Source of the DNA: Spirochaetes bacterium GWF1_51_8
Lineage (GTDB): Bacteria; Spirochaetota; Brevinematia; Brevinematales; GWF1-51-8
Length of the DNA: 64,000 bases
Assembly: GCA_001829415.1 (NCBI GenBank)
Contig: MIBE01000053.1
Location: 28,812 to 92,811 of the forward strand
Reading direction: 5' to 3'
The notes below the pieces were generated by a model. That model did not search any database. It saw only the letters and a program-made list of their open reading frames with translations, and had not been told where the DNA came from. The position numbers were made by a program, and so were the translations under genes. Of the stretch, positions 14,283 through 22,199 are shown in pieces (position 1 is the stretch's first letter; each line of letters opens with the position of its first letter).

Positions 14283-17069
14283 ATGGACTATTCCAAAACG
14301 GTCAATCTCCCGGACACGCCGTTCAGTATGAAGGCCGGGCTGACCAATCTCGAACCTTTATACCTCCAGAAATGGGACAAGGCGGAGATTTACCAACGCC
14401 AACAGGAGAACAGGAAAGACGCGGACGTCTTCATCCTGCATGACGGTCCCCCTTACGCTAACGGCGAGATTCATATCGGGCACGGTATTAACAAAATTTA
14501 TAAGGATATTATTCTCAAATATAAGTTTCTCCGCGGTTTCAAGACCCCGTATATTCCCGGGTGGGATTGCCACGGTCTGCCTATCGAACTTAAAGCGATG
14601 GAACAACTGGGGCAGGACGTAAAAGAAATGCAGCCGTTGAAGATTATCGGGAAATGCCGCGATTACGCGATGAAATATGTAAAAATCCAGATGGAAGGAT
14701 TCAAACGGCTGGGCGTGTTTGCCGACTGGGAAAATCCGTACCTTACCCTGTCGAGCCAGTATGAAGGTTCGATCGTAGAGGCGTTCGGCAGGCTGGTCGA
14801 GAAGGGATATATCTATCGCGGACTTCGCCCGATCCTCTGGTGTCCCAACTGCGGTACCGCGCTGGCGGACGCTGAGGTCGAATACCATGACCATACGTCG
14901 CCGGCGATTTTTGTGCTCTTCCCGGTGAAATCGCATCAGGTCCCCGGATTGGACAAACCCGTGTCCGTAATGATCTGGACGACCACGCCGTGGACGCTCC
15001 CCGCGAATACCGGACTGTCGTTCCATCCCGAAGAGGAATACGCGGCGTATCTGCTTCACGGGGAATACATCATTATGGCTCGAAAACTTGCCGATTCGGT
15101 GCTTTCAATCCACGGTCATGCCGCGGAAAAGGAGGTTCGACTCACCCGCGCCGATTTGGAAAACCTTTCGGTCGCGCATCCATGGATCGACCGCGAATCG
15201 AAGATCGTGTTCGGCGAACATGTCACAATGGATACCGGAACCGGTGTGGTGCATACCGCGCCCGGTCACGGTATGGAGGACTATTTCGCGGGGTTAGCCT
15301 ACGGGCTACCGATGCTTTCACCGGTCGACGACGAAGGCCGTTTCACCGACGATGTTCCCGAATGGAAAGGGATGAAGGTCGGCGAAGCGAATAACGCGAT
15401 TATCGAATTTCTCTCCGCGAAGGGACGTCTCTATCACAGGAGCGACCTGCTCCATTCATATCCGCATTGCTGGAGATGTAAAAAGCCGGTTATATTCCGG
15501 TCGAAGCCGCAATGGTTCTTCAAGGTTTCGGATAAAGAATTGTCGAAAAACACGATAAGCTTCCTTGATAAAATTAAATGGTACCCGAAGTGGGGCGAGG
15601 AACGTTTCCGCAATATGCTCGAGGGCAGGCCGGATTGGTGTCTGTCGCGCCAGCGCAGATGGGGCGTGCCGATTCCCGCGTTTTACTGCAAGAAGTGCGG
15701 CGACGCGGTGACAAATAAAGAAATCATCGATAAAGTAAAACCGATTATTTCAGCGGAAGGCATTGAAGCGTGGTACAAGCGCGATATCGCCGATTTCATT
15801 CCGGAAGGCCTGGCGTGCCCGAAATGCGGACATCAGGAATTTGAGAAAGAAAAGGACATCCTCGATGTCTGGTTCGATTCGGGGGTCAGCCATTTTGCAG
15901 TCCTCGACCGACGCGATAACCTTCACAGCCCCGCCGATGTCTATCTCGAGGGTAACGACCAGTACCGGGGGTGGTTCCAGTCGTCGATGTGGATGTCGAT
16001 GGCGATTCACGGACGCCCGCCGTACAAGGCTGTCATTACCCACGGTATGGCCCTCGACGAGCAGGGCAAGCCGATGCACAAGAGCCACGGGAACACCATT
16101 GCGCCGAAAGCGGTGTACGAAAAGTTCGGGGCGGACGTGTTCCGGCTCTGGTTTGTCACCGAGGATTCGACCCACGAAATGCGTATCGGCGAGGTAATGA
16201 TCCAAAAAAGCGTCGACTCGTACCGTAAGATACGGAACACGTTCCGCTACCTGATGGGCAACCTTAAGCATTTTGATCAGACTGAGCCGCTCGCATATAA
16301 AGAGATGATGGATATCGACAAATACGCTCTCGCGCTCCTCCACGGCCTCACTCAGCGCGTGGAGAAGTTCTACGACGGCTACGAGTTCTTTAGGGGCTTC
16401 CGCGAGATCTACAATTTCTGCGCGATCGATATGAGCAACCGTTACCTCGATATCCTGAAGGACAGACTCTACATCTATCCCGCCGATTCCGTCGAAGGAC
16501 GTTCGGGGCGCACCGCGCTGTCTTATATCCTGAAGTCGCTGATGACGATGCTCGCGCCGATATTGCCGTTTACTATGGAAGAAGTGTTTCAGAAATTCTA
16601 CGCGGCCGAAAAGGAGACTTTTAACGAATCGGTGCATTTGGGCGCATGGATCGGCGCGGCGGCGGAATGGGACAACCCAGCTATTGTGAAGAAGTTCGAC
16701 GAGATCATGAATATCCGCGAGACCGCTCTGAAGGCGCTCGAAAATCTCCGCACTGCGGGGATGATAGGGAATTCCGTCGACGCGAAAATAACGATCAAAC
16801 CGGCTAACCCGGAACAGAAAAAACTGCTCGAAGAGTATAAAGATCAGCTCCGGTACTTCTTCATCGTGTCGCGCGCGGAAGCGGCCGATACGGTAACATT
16901 GCCGACAGCCGAAGAGAACGGCGTCGCGGTGTATGCGGAGAAGGCTGAGGGGGAGAAGTGCGACCGCTGCTGGAACTACTCGACGCATGTCGGGGAAGAC
17001 CACGATCACCCGACCCTTTGCGAGCGCTGCGCCCCGATTGTCAAAGTATCCGGATTTAAAGCCGAATAG
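14283..17069 (+). CDS. ileS: Isoleucyl-tRNA synthetase
   Basis: Charges tRNA-Ile; class I synthetase of 928 residues, the normal length for the bacterial zinc-containing type. The ATP-binding HIGH motif is in GEIHIGHGINK near residue 60. The editing (CP1) domain follows with TTTPWTLPANTGLS. The KMSKS loop near residue 597 reads GKPMHKSHGN, a PMHKS variant of the usual KMSKS. A C-terminal zinc finger CDRCWNYS...CERC lies near 892-920. The start ATG at 14283 has AAAGGAGAAGGA upstream. Next comes lspA 9 bases on, and a single promoter lies in front, so the two form an operon. Confidence 0.97.
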   Translation: MDYSKTVNLPDTPFSMKAGLTNLEPLYLQKWDKAEIYQRQQENRKDADVFILHDGPPYANGEIHIGHGINKIYKDIILKYKFLRGFKTPYIPGWDCHGLPIELKAMEQLGQDVKEMQPLKIIGKCRDYAMKYVKIQMEGFKRLGVFADWENPYLTLSSQYEGSIVEAFGRLVEKGYIYRGLRPILWCPNCGTALADAEVEYHDHTSPAIFVLFPVKSHQVPGLDKPVSVMIWTTTPWTLPANTGLSFHPEEEYAAYLLHGEYIIMARKLADSVLSIHGHAAEKEVRLTRADLENLSVAHPWIDRESKIVFGEHVTMDTGTGVVHTAPGHGMEDYFAGLAYGLPMLSPVDDEGRFTDDVPEWKGMKVGEANNAIIEFLSAKGRLYHRSDLLHSYPHCWRCKKPVIFRSKPQWFFKVSDKELSKNTISFLDKIKWYPKWGEERFRNMLEGRPDWCLSRQRRWGVPIPAFYCKKCGDAVTNKEIIDKVKPIISAEGIEAWYKRDIADFIPEGLACPKCGHQEFEKEKDILDVWFDSGVSHFAVLDRRDNLHSPADVYLEGNDQYRGWFQSSMWMSMAIHGRPPYKAVITHGMALDEQGKPMHKSHGNTIAPKAVYEKFGADVFRLWFVTEDSTHEMRIGEVMIQKSVDSYRKIRNTFRYLMGNLKHFDQTEPLAYKEMMDIDKYALALLHGLTQRVEKFYDGYEFFRGFREIYNFCAIDMSNRYLDILKDRLYIYPADSVEGRSGRTALSYILKSLMTMLAPILPFTMEEVFQKFYAAEKETFNESVHLGAWIGAAAEWDNPAIVKKFDEIMNIRETALKALENLRTAGMIGNSVDAKITIKPANPEQKKLLEEYKDQLRYFFIVSRAEAADTVTLPTAEENGVAVYAEKAEGEKCDRCWNYSTHVGEDHDHPTLCERCAPIVKVSGFKAE

Positions 17070-17078
17070 GGAGATAAA

Positions 17079-17618
17079 ATGAAAAAGATTACCTGGAAAC
17101 AGATCGTTTACCCGTGTATCGCCGTGTTTATCGGCCTGTTGGATCTCGTGACGAAGTATTTCATCGTGAAGAACGTCCCGCCGAACCAGCCTATAGAAAT
17201 TCTCGGCGTGTTCTTCCGTTTCGTCTATATCCGCAATTCCGGGATGGTGTTCGGAATACTGAGCGGTGTGGACGCTGCATGGAAAATGCCCGCGCTGGTC
17301 ATCGCATCGCTGATCGCGGTCGCGGTCGTGATCTATTTCTATATCAAGATCGATAAGTTTATCAAGGACGGCGCCCCGCAGGACTGGGGCAGGATCGCGT
17401 TGATGGGGATACTCGGCGGCGCGATCGGAAACAACTTCGAACGGATCGCATTCGGCTCGGTCACCGACTTCCTCGACTGCGGGATCAACGAATCCATCCG
17501 CTGGTTCGTGTTCAATGTCAGCGACAGCTTCGTGGTGGTCGGGAGTATCATCCTCGCCGTTCTGCTTATCTTCTTCGAGAAGAAACATCCGAAGGTCGAA
17601 GAGAAGGCCGGGAAGTAG
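17079..17618 (+). CDS. lspA: Lipoprotein signal peptidase II
   Basis: Integral membrane aspartyl protease that cleaves prolipoproteins before the lipid-modified cysteine. The 179-residue sequence has four hydrophobic segments, an N-terminal DLVTKYF, the asparagine motif RNSGMVFG, GAIGNNFERI, and the two catalytic aspartates in SVTDFLDCG and FNVSDSFVVVG. The second is VSDS rather than the common IADS, still compatible with activity. It is slightly longer than E. coli LspA because of a loop around residues 90-105 and a charged tail. The many lipoproteins in this window are its likely substrates. Confidence 0.95.
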   Translation: MKKITWKQIVYPCIAVFIGLLDLVTKYFIVKNVPPNQPIEILGVFFRFVYIRNSGMVFGILSGVDAAWKMPALVIASLIAVAVVIYFYIKIDKFIKDGAPQDWGRIALMGILGGAIGNNFERIAFGSVTDFLDCGINESIRWFVFNVSDSFVVVGSIILAVLLIFFEKKHPKVEEKAGK

Positions 17619-17679
17619 AGCAGGGTGCTTTGACGGTAGCTGAGCGCCCATATAAATTTAATGCATCGTTCCGGCCTGT

Positions 17680-17790
17680 TTAATCCGCGCGAATCCGTAG
17701 AATCCGTGCTTATCCGTGTGAAATGGGATTCTTTAGTAGTACCCCAATTATTCGCGGATGACACGAATAACACGGATCAACATGGATTAA
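17680..17790. repeat. Dispersed intergenic repeat copies
   Basis: Contains TAATCCGCGCGAATCCGTAG followed by AATCCGTGCTTATCCGTGTG, and then ATTCGCGGATGACACGAATA with ACACGGATCAACATGGATTA. The units are related to those at 13.6-14.1 kb, partly in inverted orientation. There is no gene in 17619-17882. Confidence 0.65.
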
Positions 17791-17825
17791 CATTACGCCT
17801 GCCTTCAGTTTTCGGTTGGCAACGC

Positions 17826-17854
17826 TTGATTTTTCCATGTCTTGAGATTATAAT
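17826..17854 (+). promoter_or_regulatory. Putative promoter of the clostripain-like gene
   Basis: TTGATT at 17826-17831, 17 bases, TATAAT at 17849-17854; GAAGGAGC follows and precedes a TTG start codon. Confidence 0.65.
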
Positions 17855-17882
17855 TTTCATCATCTGAAGAAGGAGCAGTATA

Positions 17883-19418
17883 TTGAGACGTTTTATATAT
17901 GCCGTTTCTTTCGGTTATATTATCGTTTCCGCCATGCTTTTATCCTGCGCCCCGGAACCGGCGGCTCCAGTCTATACCGTCAAGGTAGCTCCGTTGTCCG
18001 TTCAGGTTTCTAACCCTAAGCTCCTCATCGTTTTTTATGCTTGGGGACGGAATAACCTGATCTACAACCTGTTTGACGATATCGCGGAAATGGCGTCGAA
18101 TGTCGGCGTACTTCAGTCCTCGAATGTCGATATCGTCCTCTGCGTATCCAGCTGGGACGATTATTATTATTCGTATATTTGGGATGGGAAGCTGATCAAG
18201 AATAAGGATATCGAACTTACAAACTACTGGTATTCCGGAGTGTATTATTATAACAAGACTTCCGGATGGTTCGAGCGGGTATACTACAACGGAGACCGGT
18301 TTGATAATACCGCGACGGCTGCGGCCATGATCGATAATCTATCCTGGGTAAAATCTCATTTCGATACATCCGACGTCTGGCTCAATCTTTGGGACCACGG
18401 GTATAACGTACTTGAAATGGGGCTGAACGATACCGCGGTCGAAAAAACGAATACTTGGAGCGTTATAAGCCCTCTTTATATCGGGTATGATGAAATCCAC
18501 AGTAAAGGAGTTTCCGACGACGAAGTTACTTACGCGATAAAGACGACGCTCGGGTCGGTGAGAGTCCTTTCGTTCGACGCTTGTGAAATGATGATACTGG
18601 AAAGCCTTTATACCTATAAGGACGTCGCGGACTGGCTTGTCGGGAGCATGGGATCGCTGCCGACTGAAGGGTTTAACTATGATGAACTCTTTGAAAGGAT
18701 ATCGGTCTCGAACGGTACTTCTTTTACGATCGCAAAACAGATCGTTGACAGTTATTATGACTATATTCATACCGACTTATCGAACTATTTTATCACTTGG
18801 GGGTCCGGTTCTCAATCCGATATTCCTTACCTTACCGCGGTAACGAAAGAGGGAATGACAAGAACGATCGGATATATTGAGCAGACCTATGACTATCTCG
18901 AAACGCTGACGGAAACAAATAATAATTGGTTTTACGGATATTGGGATTATGCTACAAACGCCGGAGTTCCTTATTACCCGCCTCTCGGTGTCGCTGTTTG
19001 GATCAATAGATGGGGTTCAGTTGATACATACCATTGCTGGTTCAGACCTTCGATAGGTGAGGGAGGATCTTATACAAGTATAGCGGGAATGTTGCTTGAC
19101 TGTATGAAAGGCGATGAAAATATTCATTTGACTGGCGTACAGAAAACGGCGTTATCGAACATTCTTAATGCTTATGAAACAAATGTAGAAGATGATGTTT
19201 TGGTCCTGTATTACGGACAGGGTAAATCCCGATACGGTCTTTGGTATCATAATTTCTATTACGGTCATTACCCTAATTATCAAAATGCTGGGATATCCAG
19301 ACAGAGACCGAAATACTTTACGCCATCAACGCTTCTTCTTTTCCGAGATTACCCGAAGGTATGGGAGCTTCTCGGCGGTATGAAATATAATATCAATGAC
19401 CACAGATTTAACTATTAA
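17883..19418 (+). CDS. Clostripain-family (C11) cysteine peptidase lipoprotein
   Basis: A 511-residue putative surface or periplasmic protease. Signal peptide and lipobox are at the start (GYIIVSAMLLSC), followed by a Pro/Ala linker. The C11-family core is visible: a strand LLIVFYAWGRNN, the catalytic-histidine region WLNLWDHGYN near residue 171, and the catalytic-cysteine region VLSFDACEMM near 231. Clostripains cleave after Arg or Lys and often mature themselves; no internal cleavage site can be named. The start is a TTG at 17883, chosen because GAAGGAGC lies eight bases upstream and no ATG gives the signal peptide. Two hairpin terminators follow. It stands alone. Confidence 0.82.
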   Translation: MRRFIYAVSFGYIIVSAMLLSCAPEPAAPVYTVKVAPLSVQVSNPKLLIVFYAWGRNNLIYNLFDDIAEMASNVGVLQSSNVDIVLCVSSWDDYYYSYIWDGKLIKNKDIELTNYWYSGVYYYNKTSGWFERVYYNGDRFDNTATAAAMIDNLSWVKSHFDTSDVWLNLWDHGYNVLEMGLNDTAVEKTNTWSVISPLYIGYDEIHSKGVSDDEVTYAIKTTLGSVRVLSFDACEMMILESLYTYKDVADWLVGSMGSLPTEGFNYDELFERISVSNGTSFTIAKQIVDSYYDYIHTDLSNYFITWGSGSQSDIPYLTAVTKEGMTRTIGYIEQTYDYLETLTETNNNWFYGYWDYATNAGVPYYPPLGVAVWINRWGSVDTYHCWFRPSIGEGGSYTSIAGMLLDCMKGDENIHLTGVQKTALSNILNAYETNVEDDVLVLYYGQGKSRYGLWYHNFYYGHYPNYQNAGISRQRPKYFTPSTLLLFRDYPKVWELLGGMKYNINDHRFNY

Positions 19419-19442
19419 TAAACAAGAGAGATCAATAAAAAC

Positions 19443-19467
19443 CCCCGGAAGCATTTTACTTCCGGGG
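19443..19467 (+). terminator. Hairpin downstream of the clostripain-like gene
   Basis: Perfect 9-bp stem CCCCGGAAG / CTTCCGGGG with a 7-base loop; the following T-tract is weak (CTTGTTGT). Confidence 0.65.
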
Positions 19468-19488
19468 CTTGTTGTAATCCCGGAAAAT

Positions 19489-19522
19489 AAAAAACGTCCC
19501 GCAAAAAACGGGACGTTTTTTT
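19489..19522. terminator. Bidirectional terminator between clostripain-like gene and flaB
   Basis: Stem AAAAAACGTCCCG / CGGGACGTTTTTT, loop of 7, with T-runs on both strands. A further imperfect 12-bp inverted repeat (19521-19549) follows on the flaB side. Confidence 0.88.
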
Positions 19523-19644
19523 GCGAAATTCCTAAAGGGAATTCCGCAAATGACGATACAAATAGTGTAAGAAAATAACCAGGGACCCTCAACAATCAGA
19601 TTTCGTTAGACTATATCCTAGCGTAGTAGGGTATCAGCCTATCC

Positions 19645-20532
19645 CTAACCAAGGAGCCTCAGCACCAGCTGGGGCTTTAAATTTGCCTGAGCCAGCATCG
19701 AGACGTTAGCTTGCGCCAGGATCTGGTTCTTCACAAATTCACTCATCTGTTCCGCCATATTGGTATCCCGGATGCGGGATTCCGCCGCCTGAGTGTTTTC
19801 AAACGCTATGTATAAGCCCTTGAAAAGCTTCTCGAAACGGTTCTGATATGAGCCGAGATCGGTTCTCTGCTTGGCCACTTTTTCAAGCGCCTGGTCGATG
19901 AGGCCGATCGAACGGTTGGCGGTTTCGGGCAATTCAGCCGAAACTTTCGGGGACTTATCTTCCATAAGACCCAGCGCCGCGGCATTCATAGTACCGATAA
20001 AAACCTGAACTTTTTGGTTCATATTCGGTCCGATATGGAACCATATGCCTGTTTCCTCCGCAGTCGCCGGAGCGCCGCCCGCCGAAGCGGGAGTGTTGAC
20101 GTTCGGTTCAGCGAAACGGCCCAGAAAGATGTCCATACCGTTAAACTGCGCGTGGGAGGCGATACGGTTCAATTCGTCCAGCAGCTGATTGATTTCAACG
20201 TTAATCAACGAGCGATCCTCAGTGCTGTAGACACCGTTACCCGCCTGCACCGACAATTCGCGGATTCTCTGGAGTACTTGCGTAGTTTCTTCCAGGTATC
20301 CTTCAGCGGTCTGAAGGAAGGAAACCGCGTCTTCGGTATTGCGCATAGCCTGGTATAGGCCCTTAATCTGCGTCCGCATTTTCTCGGAAACAGCCAGACC
20401 GGAAGCGTCGTCGCCGGCCTTATTGATTCTCAAACCGGAGGAAAGTTTTTCGATATCCGAGTTCAAGCTTAGCTCGGTAATCTTAAACTGCCTGTTCGCG
20501 AAAACAGAACTGATATTGTGATTGATGATCAT
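19645..20532 (-). CDS. flaB: Periplasmic flagellar core protein FlaB (copy 1)
   Basis: Flagellin core subunit of the endoflagella. The N-terminal D0/D1 region has the hallmark [35 protein letters not shown] and [20 protein letters not shown]; the C-terminal helix has [20 protein letters not shown] and ends [11 protein letters not shown]. The central part is short (no D2/D3), as in spirochaetes, though this copy carries an extra Pro/Ala-rich loop ([16 protein letters not shown]) that copy 2 lacks. Length is 295 residues. GGAGGG precedes the start. A sigma28-like element lies about 130 bases upstream. FlaB has no signal peptide; it is exported by the flagellar type III system. Confidence 0.96.
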   Translation of the reverse strand: MIINHNISSVFANRQFKITELSLNSDIEKLSSGLRINKAGDDASGLAVSEKMRTQIKGLYQAMRNTEDAVSFLQTAEGYLEETTQVLQRIRELSVQAGNGVYSTEDRSLINVEINQLLDELNRIASHAQFNGMDIFLGRFAEPNVNTPASAGGAPATAEETGIWFHIGPNMNQKVQVFIGTMNAAALGLMEDKSPKVSAELPETANRSIGLIDQALEKVAKQRTDLGSYQNRFEKLFKGLYIAFENTQAAESRIRDTNMAEQMSEFVKNQILAQANVSMLAQANLKPQLVLRLLG

Positions 20533-20664
20533 TTCTACCCTCCTTGAAAAAAAATATCCATCCCTGCGATTGTTGGGGTCCCTGGTATGCGTACCCTGAA
20601 AAGTGCGGAGAAGGAATCCGGGGGTAGACGATCACTTGCCTATTACCGAAATAATAAAACGCAG

Positions 20665-20692
20665 TTATCCCGATCAACGATCGGGAAATTTA
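20665..20692 (-). promoter_or_regulatory. Possible sigma28-type promoter of flaB copy 1
   Basis: On the minus strand TAAATTTC, 12 bases, CGGGATAA: a partial match to the FliA consensus TAAAGTTT-N11-GCCGATAA. The spacer carries an 8-bp inverted repeat (TCCCGATC/GATCGGGA, 20668-20686). The long leader of about 130 bases is unusual. Confidence 0.35.
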
Positions 20693-20706
20693 AAAAGATA
20701 AAAATG

Positions 20707-20738
20707 AGTAGTTATCCCGATGGCGGCGGGATAACTAC
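20707..20738 (-). terminator. Hairpin between the two flaB genes
   Basis: Perfect 13-bp stem AGTAGTTATCCCG / CGGGATAACTACT with a 7-base loop, 48 bases after the stop of flaB copy 2, followed on the minus strand by a T-rich stretch. It probably limits read-through into copy 1. Confidence 0.7.
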
Positions 20739-20785
20739 TATAAAAACTTTATTCTATTATACCTATCCCTGAGCAGGAACCCTAA

Positions 20786-21646
20786 TTACCGCAGCAGAGC
20801 CAAGACTAGCTGAGGCTTTTGGTTCGCCTGAGCGAGCATGGCGGTAGCAGCCTGAGTGAGGATTTGGTTCTTCACAAAATCGCTCATTTCGGTAGCCATG
20901 TTCGTGTCGCGGATACGGGATTCCGCGGCTTGCAGGTTTTCAGCACCGATCATTAAAGCTTTCGAGGTATACTCGAGGCGATTCTGATACGCGCCGAGGT
21001 CCGCTCTCTGCTTGTTGACTTTTACCAAGGCAACGTCGATCTGACCGATTGCCATATTGGCGTTTTCAGGGGTGCTGAGGCTTAAGATCTGATTGTTGAC
21101 CGGATTTCTCATTCCGAGCGCCGAGGCGGTCATCGTGTTGATGAAGGCCTGTACTCTCTGATCCATGTTTGCTCCGAGGTGGAACCACATACTCGCGGTC
21201 GGGTTGTTGCCGATCACGGGCTGTGCGAAACGGCCGGTAAGCATGTTCATGCCGTTAAACTGCGCATGAGAAGCGATACGGTCGAGTTCGTCGATCATCT
21301 GGGAGACTTCCACCTGGATCATCATGCGATCGGTGACGTCGTAGATACCGTTCGCGGCCTGAATTGAAAGTTCGCGCAGACGCTGAAGAATGTCTGTCGA
21401 TTCCTGCAAATAACCTTCGGTAGTCTGGATAAAGGAAATGGCGTCCTCAGTGTTCTTGACAGCTCGCCATAAGCCGCGAACCTGTGAACGCATCTTCTCT
21501 GACACCGCCAACCCGGAAGCGTCGTCGCCGGCTTTGTTAATACGCATGCCGGAAGAGAGCTTCTCGATGTTTTTGTCCATCTCGAGACCGTCATTTTTCA
21601 ACGAACGGTTTGCGAAGATAGCGCTGAGGTTGTGGTTGATAATCAT
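20786..21646 (-). CDS. flaB: Periplasmic flagellar core protein FlaB (copy 2)
   Basis: A 286-residue flagellin core protein, closely related to copy 1. Conserved parts include [56 protein letters not shown] and the C-terminal [20 protein letters not shown]. It lacks the 16-residue loop of copy 1 and is nearer the length typical of treponemal FlaB. GGAGGA precedes the start. It is transcribed in the same direction as copy 1 but separated by 253 bases with hairpins, so the two genes can be expressed at different levels. Spirochaete filaments commonly mix several FlaB proteins. Confidence 0.96.
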   Translation of the reverse strand: MIINHNLSAIFANRSLKNDGLEMDKNIEKLSSGMRINKAGDDASGLAVSEKMRSQVRGLWRAVKNTEDAISFIQTTEGYLQESTDILQRLRELSIQAANGIYDVTDRMMIQVEVSQMIDELDRIASHAQFNGMNMLTGRFAQPVIGNNPTASMWFHLGANMDQRVQAFINTMTASALGMRNPVNNQILSLSTPENANMAIGQIDVALVKVNKQRADLGAYQNRLEYTSKALMIGAENLQAAESRIRDTNMATEMSDFVKNQILTQAATAMLAQANQKPQLVLALLR

Positions 21647-21713
21647 ATCAATCCTCCTTGATATATTGAACCCGGCGTCCTTGCCGGATTTTTTTCGTAG
21701 GAAAAGCTAAAGC

Positions 21714-21742
21714 ATTTTCGGAAAGTTCCGAAAATTAAGTTA
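21714..21742 (-). promoter_or_regulatory. Inverted repeat and possible sigma28-type promoter of flaB copy 2
   Basis: A perfect palindrome ATTTTCGGAA-AG-TTCCGAAAAT (21714-21735) overlaps a minus-strand TAACTTAA, 12 bases, TCCGAAAA that partly matches the FliA consensus. It lies 69 bases upstream of the start codon. The palindrome could be an operator or an mRNA hairpin. Confidence 0.35.
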
Positions 21743-22010
21743 GGGGAAGAACGGGAATTCTCATTTGCAAAGAAACACAACTTCCTTGCTCTTTTTATCG
21801 ACGCCCCGCCATGTTTACTTTAGAGCGTGATGATAAAATATTTTTGATTCCTGGGAAATCTATAAACTCAGGATTGTTCAGGGTAATCCGAACTTCGGAA
21901 TTTGCATGAATAACCGATCCGAATGGATAAGCCGATAGTATTGAAAGATTCCCCTAAAAACCAAATTATGGATAGAAGAAATAATATTTTGAAAAAATAT
22001 CAAAAAACGC
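21743..22010. other. Intergenic stretch without recognised features
   Basis: Between the divergent flaB and glycan-capture units. I see no ORF with coding character and no strong hairpin; the sequence becomes AT-rich toward 22000. Confidence 0.5.
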
Positions 22011-22039
22011 TTGACATGGAAACGTTTCCATAATATAAT
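22011..22039 (+). promoter_or_regulatory. Consensus promoter with LacI-type operator in the spacer
   Basis: TTGACA at 22011-22016, 17 bases, TATAAT at 22034-22039. The spacer contains TGGAAACGTTTCCA (22017-22030), a perfect 14-base palindrome with the central CG typical of LacI/GalR-family operators and of cre-like sites. A bound repressor would cover the promoter directly, so the operon should be induced by a sugar ligand or under catabolite control. No LacI-family gene is in the window. Confidence 0.85.
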
Positions 22040-22131
22040 TCTCTATAATAAAATGAGGGGGTAATAAGATAAGAAAAATCCGATTCGGTTAGATGAAAAT
22101 AAATATTTTCTTTCGATGAAGGAAAAAAGTA

Positions 22132-22159
22132 TTGACAAAATGTTAAAATCGGTTAAACT
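22132..22159 (+). promoter_or_regulatory. Second, proximal promoter of the glycan-capture operon
   Basis: TTGACA at 22132-22137, 16 bases, TAAACT at 22154-22159, 40 bases before the first gene. The spacer and -10 carry the repeated words GTTAAAATCG and GTTAAAC. GGTGGAGG is the ribosome site. Confidence 0.6.
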
Positions 22160-22199
22160 AACAGCACAATGCAAAATTTGAAAAGGTGGAGGTTAAAAT

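Noticed and set aside
15750-17651. 633-codon minus-strand ORF opposite ileS-lspA
   Set aside because: Shadow of ileS and lspA in a GC-rich region; basic/His-rich composition typical of antisense frames.
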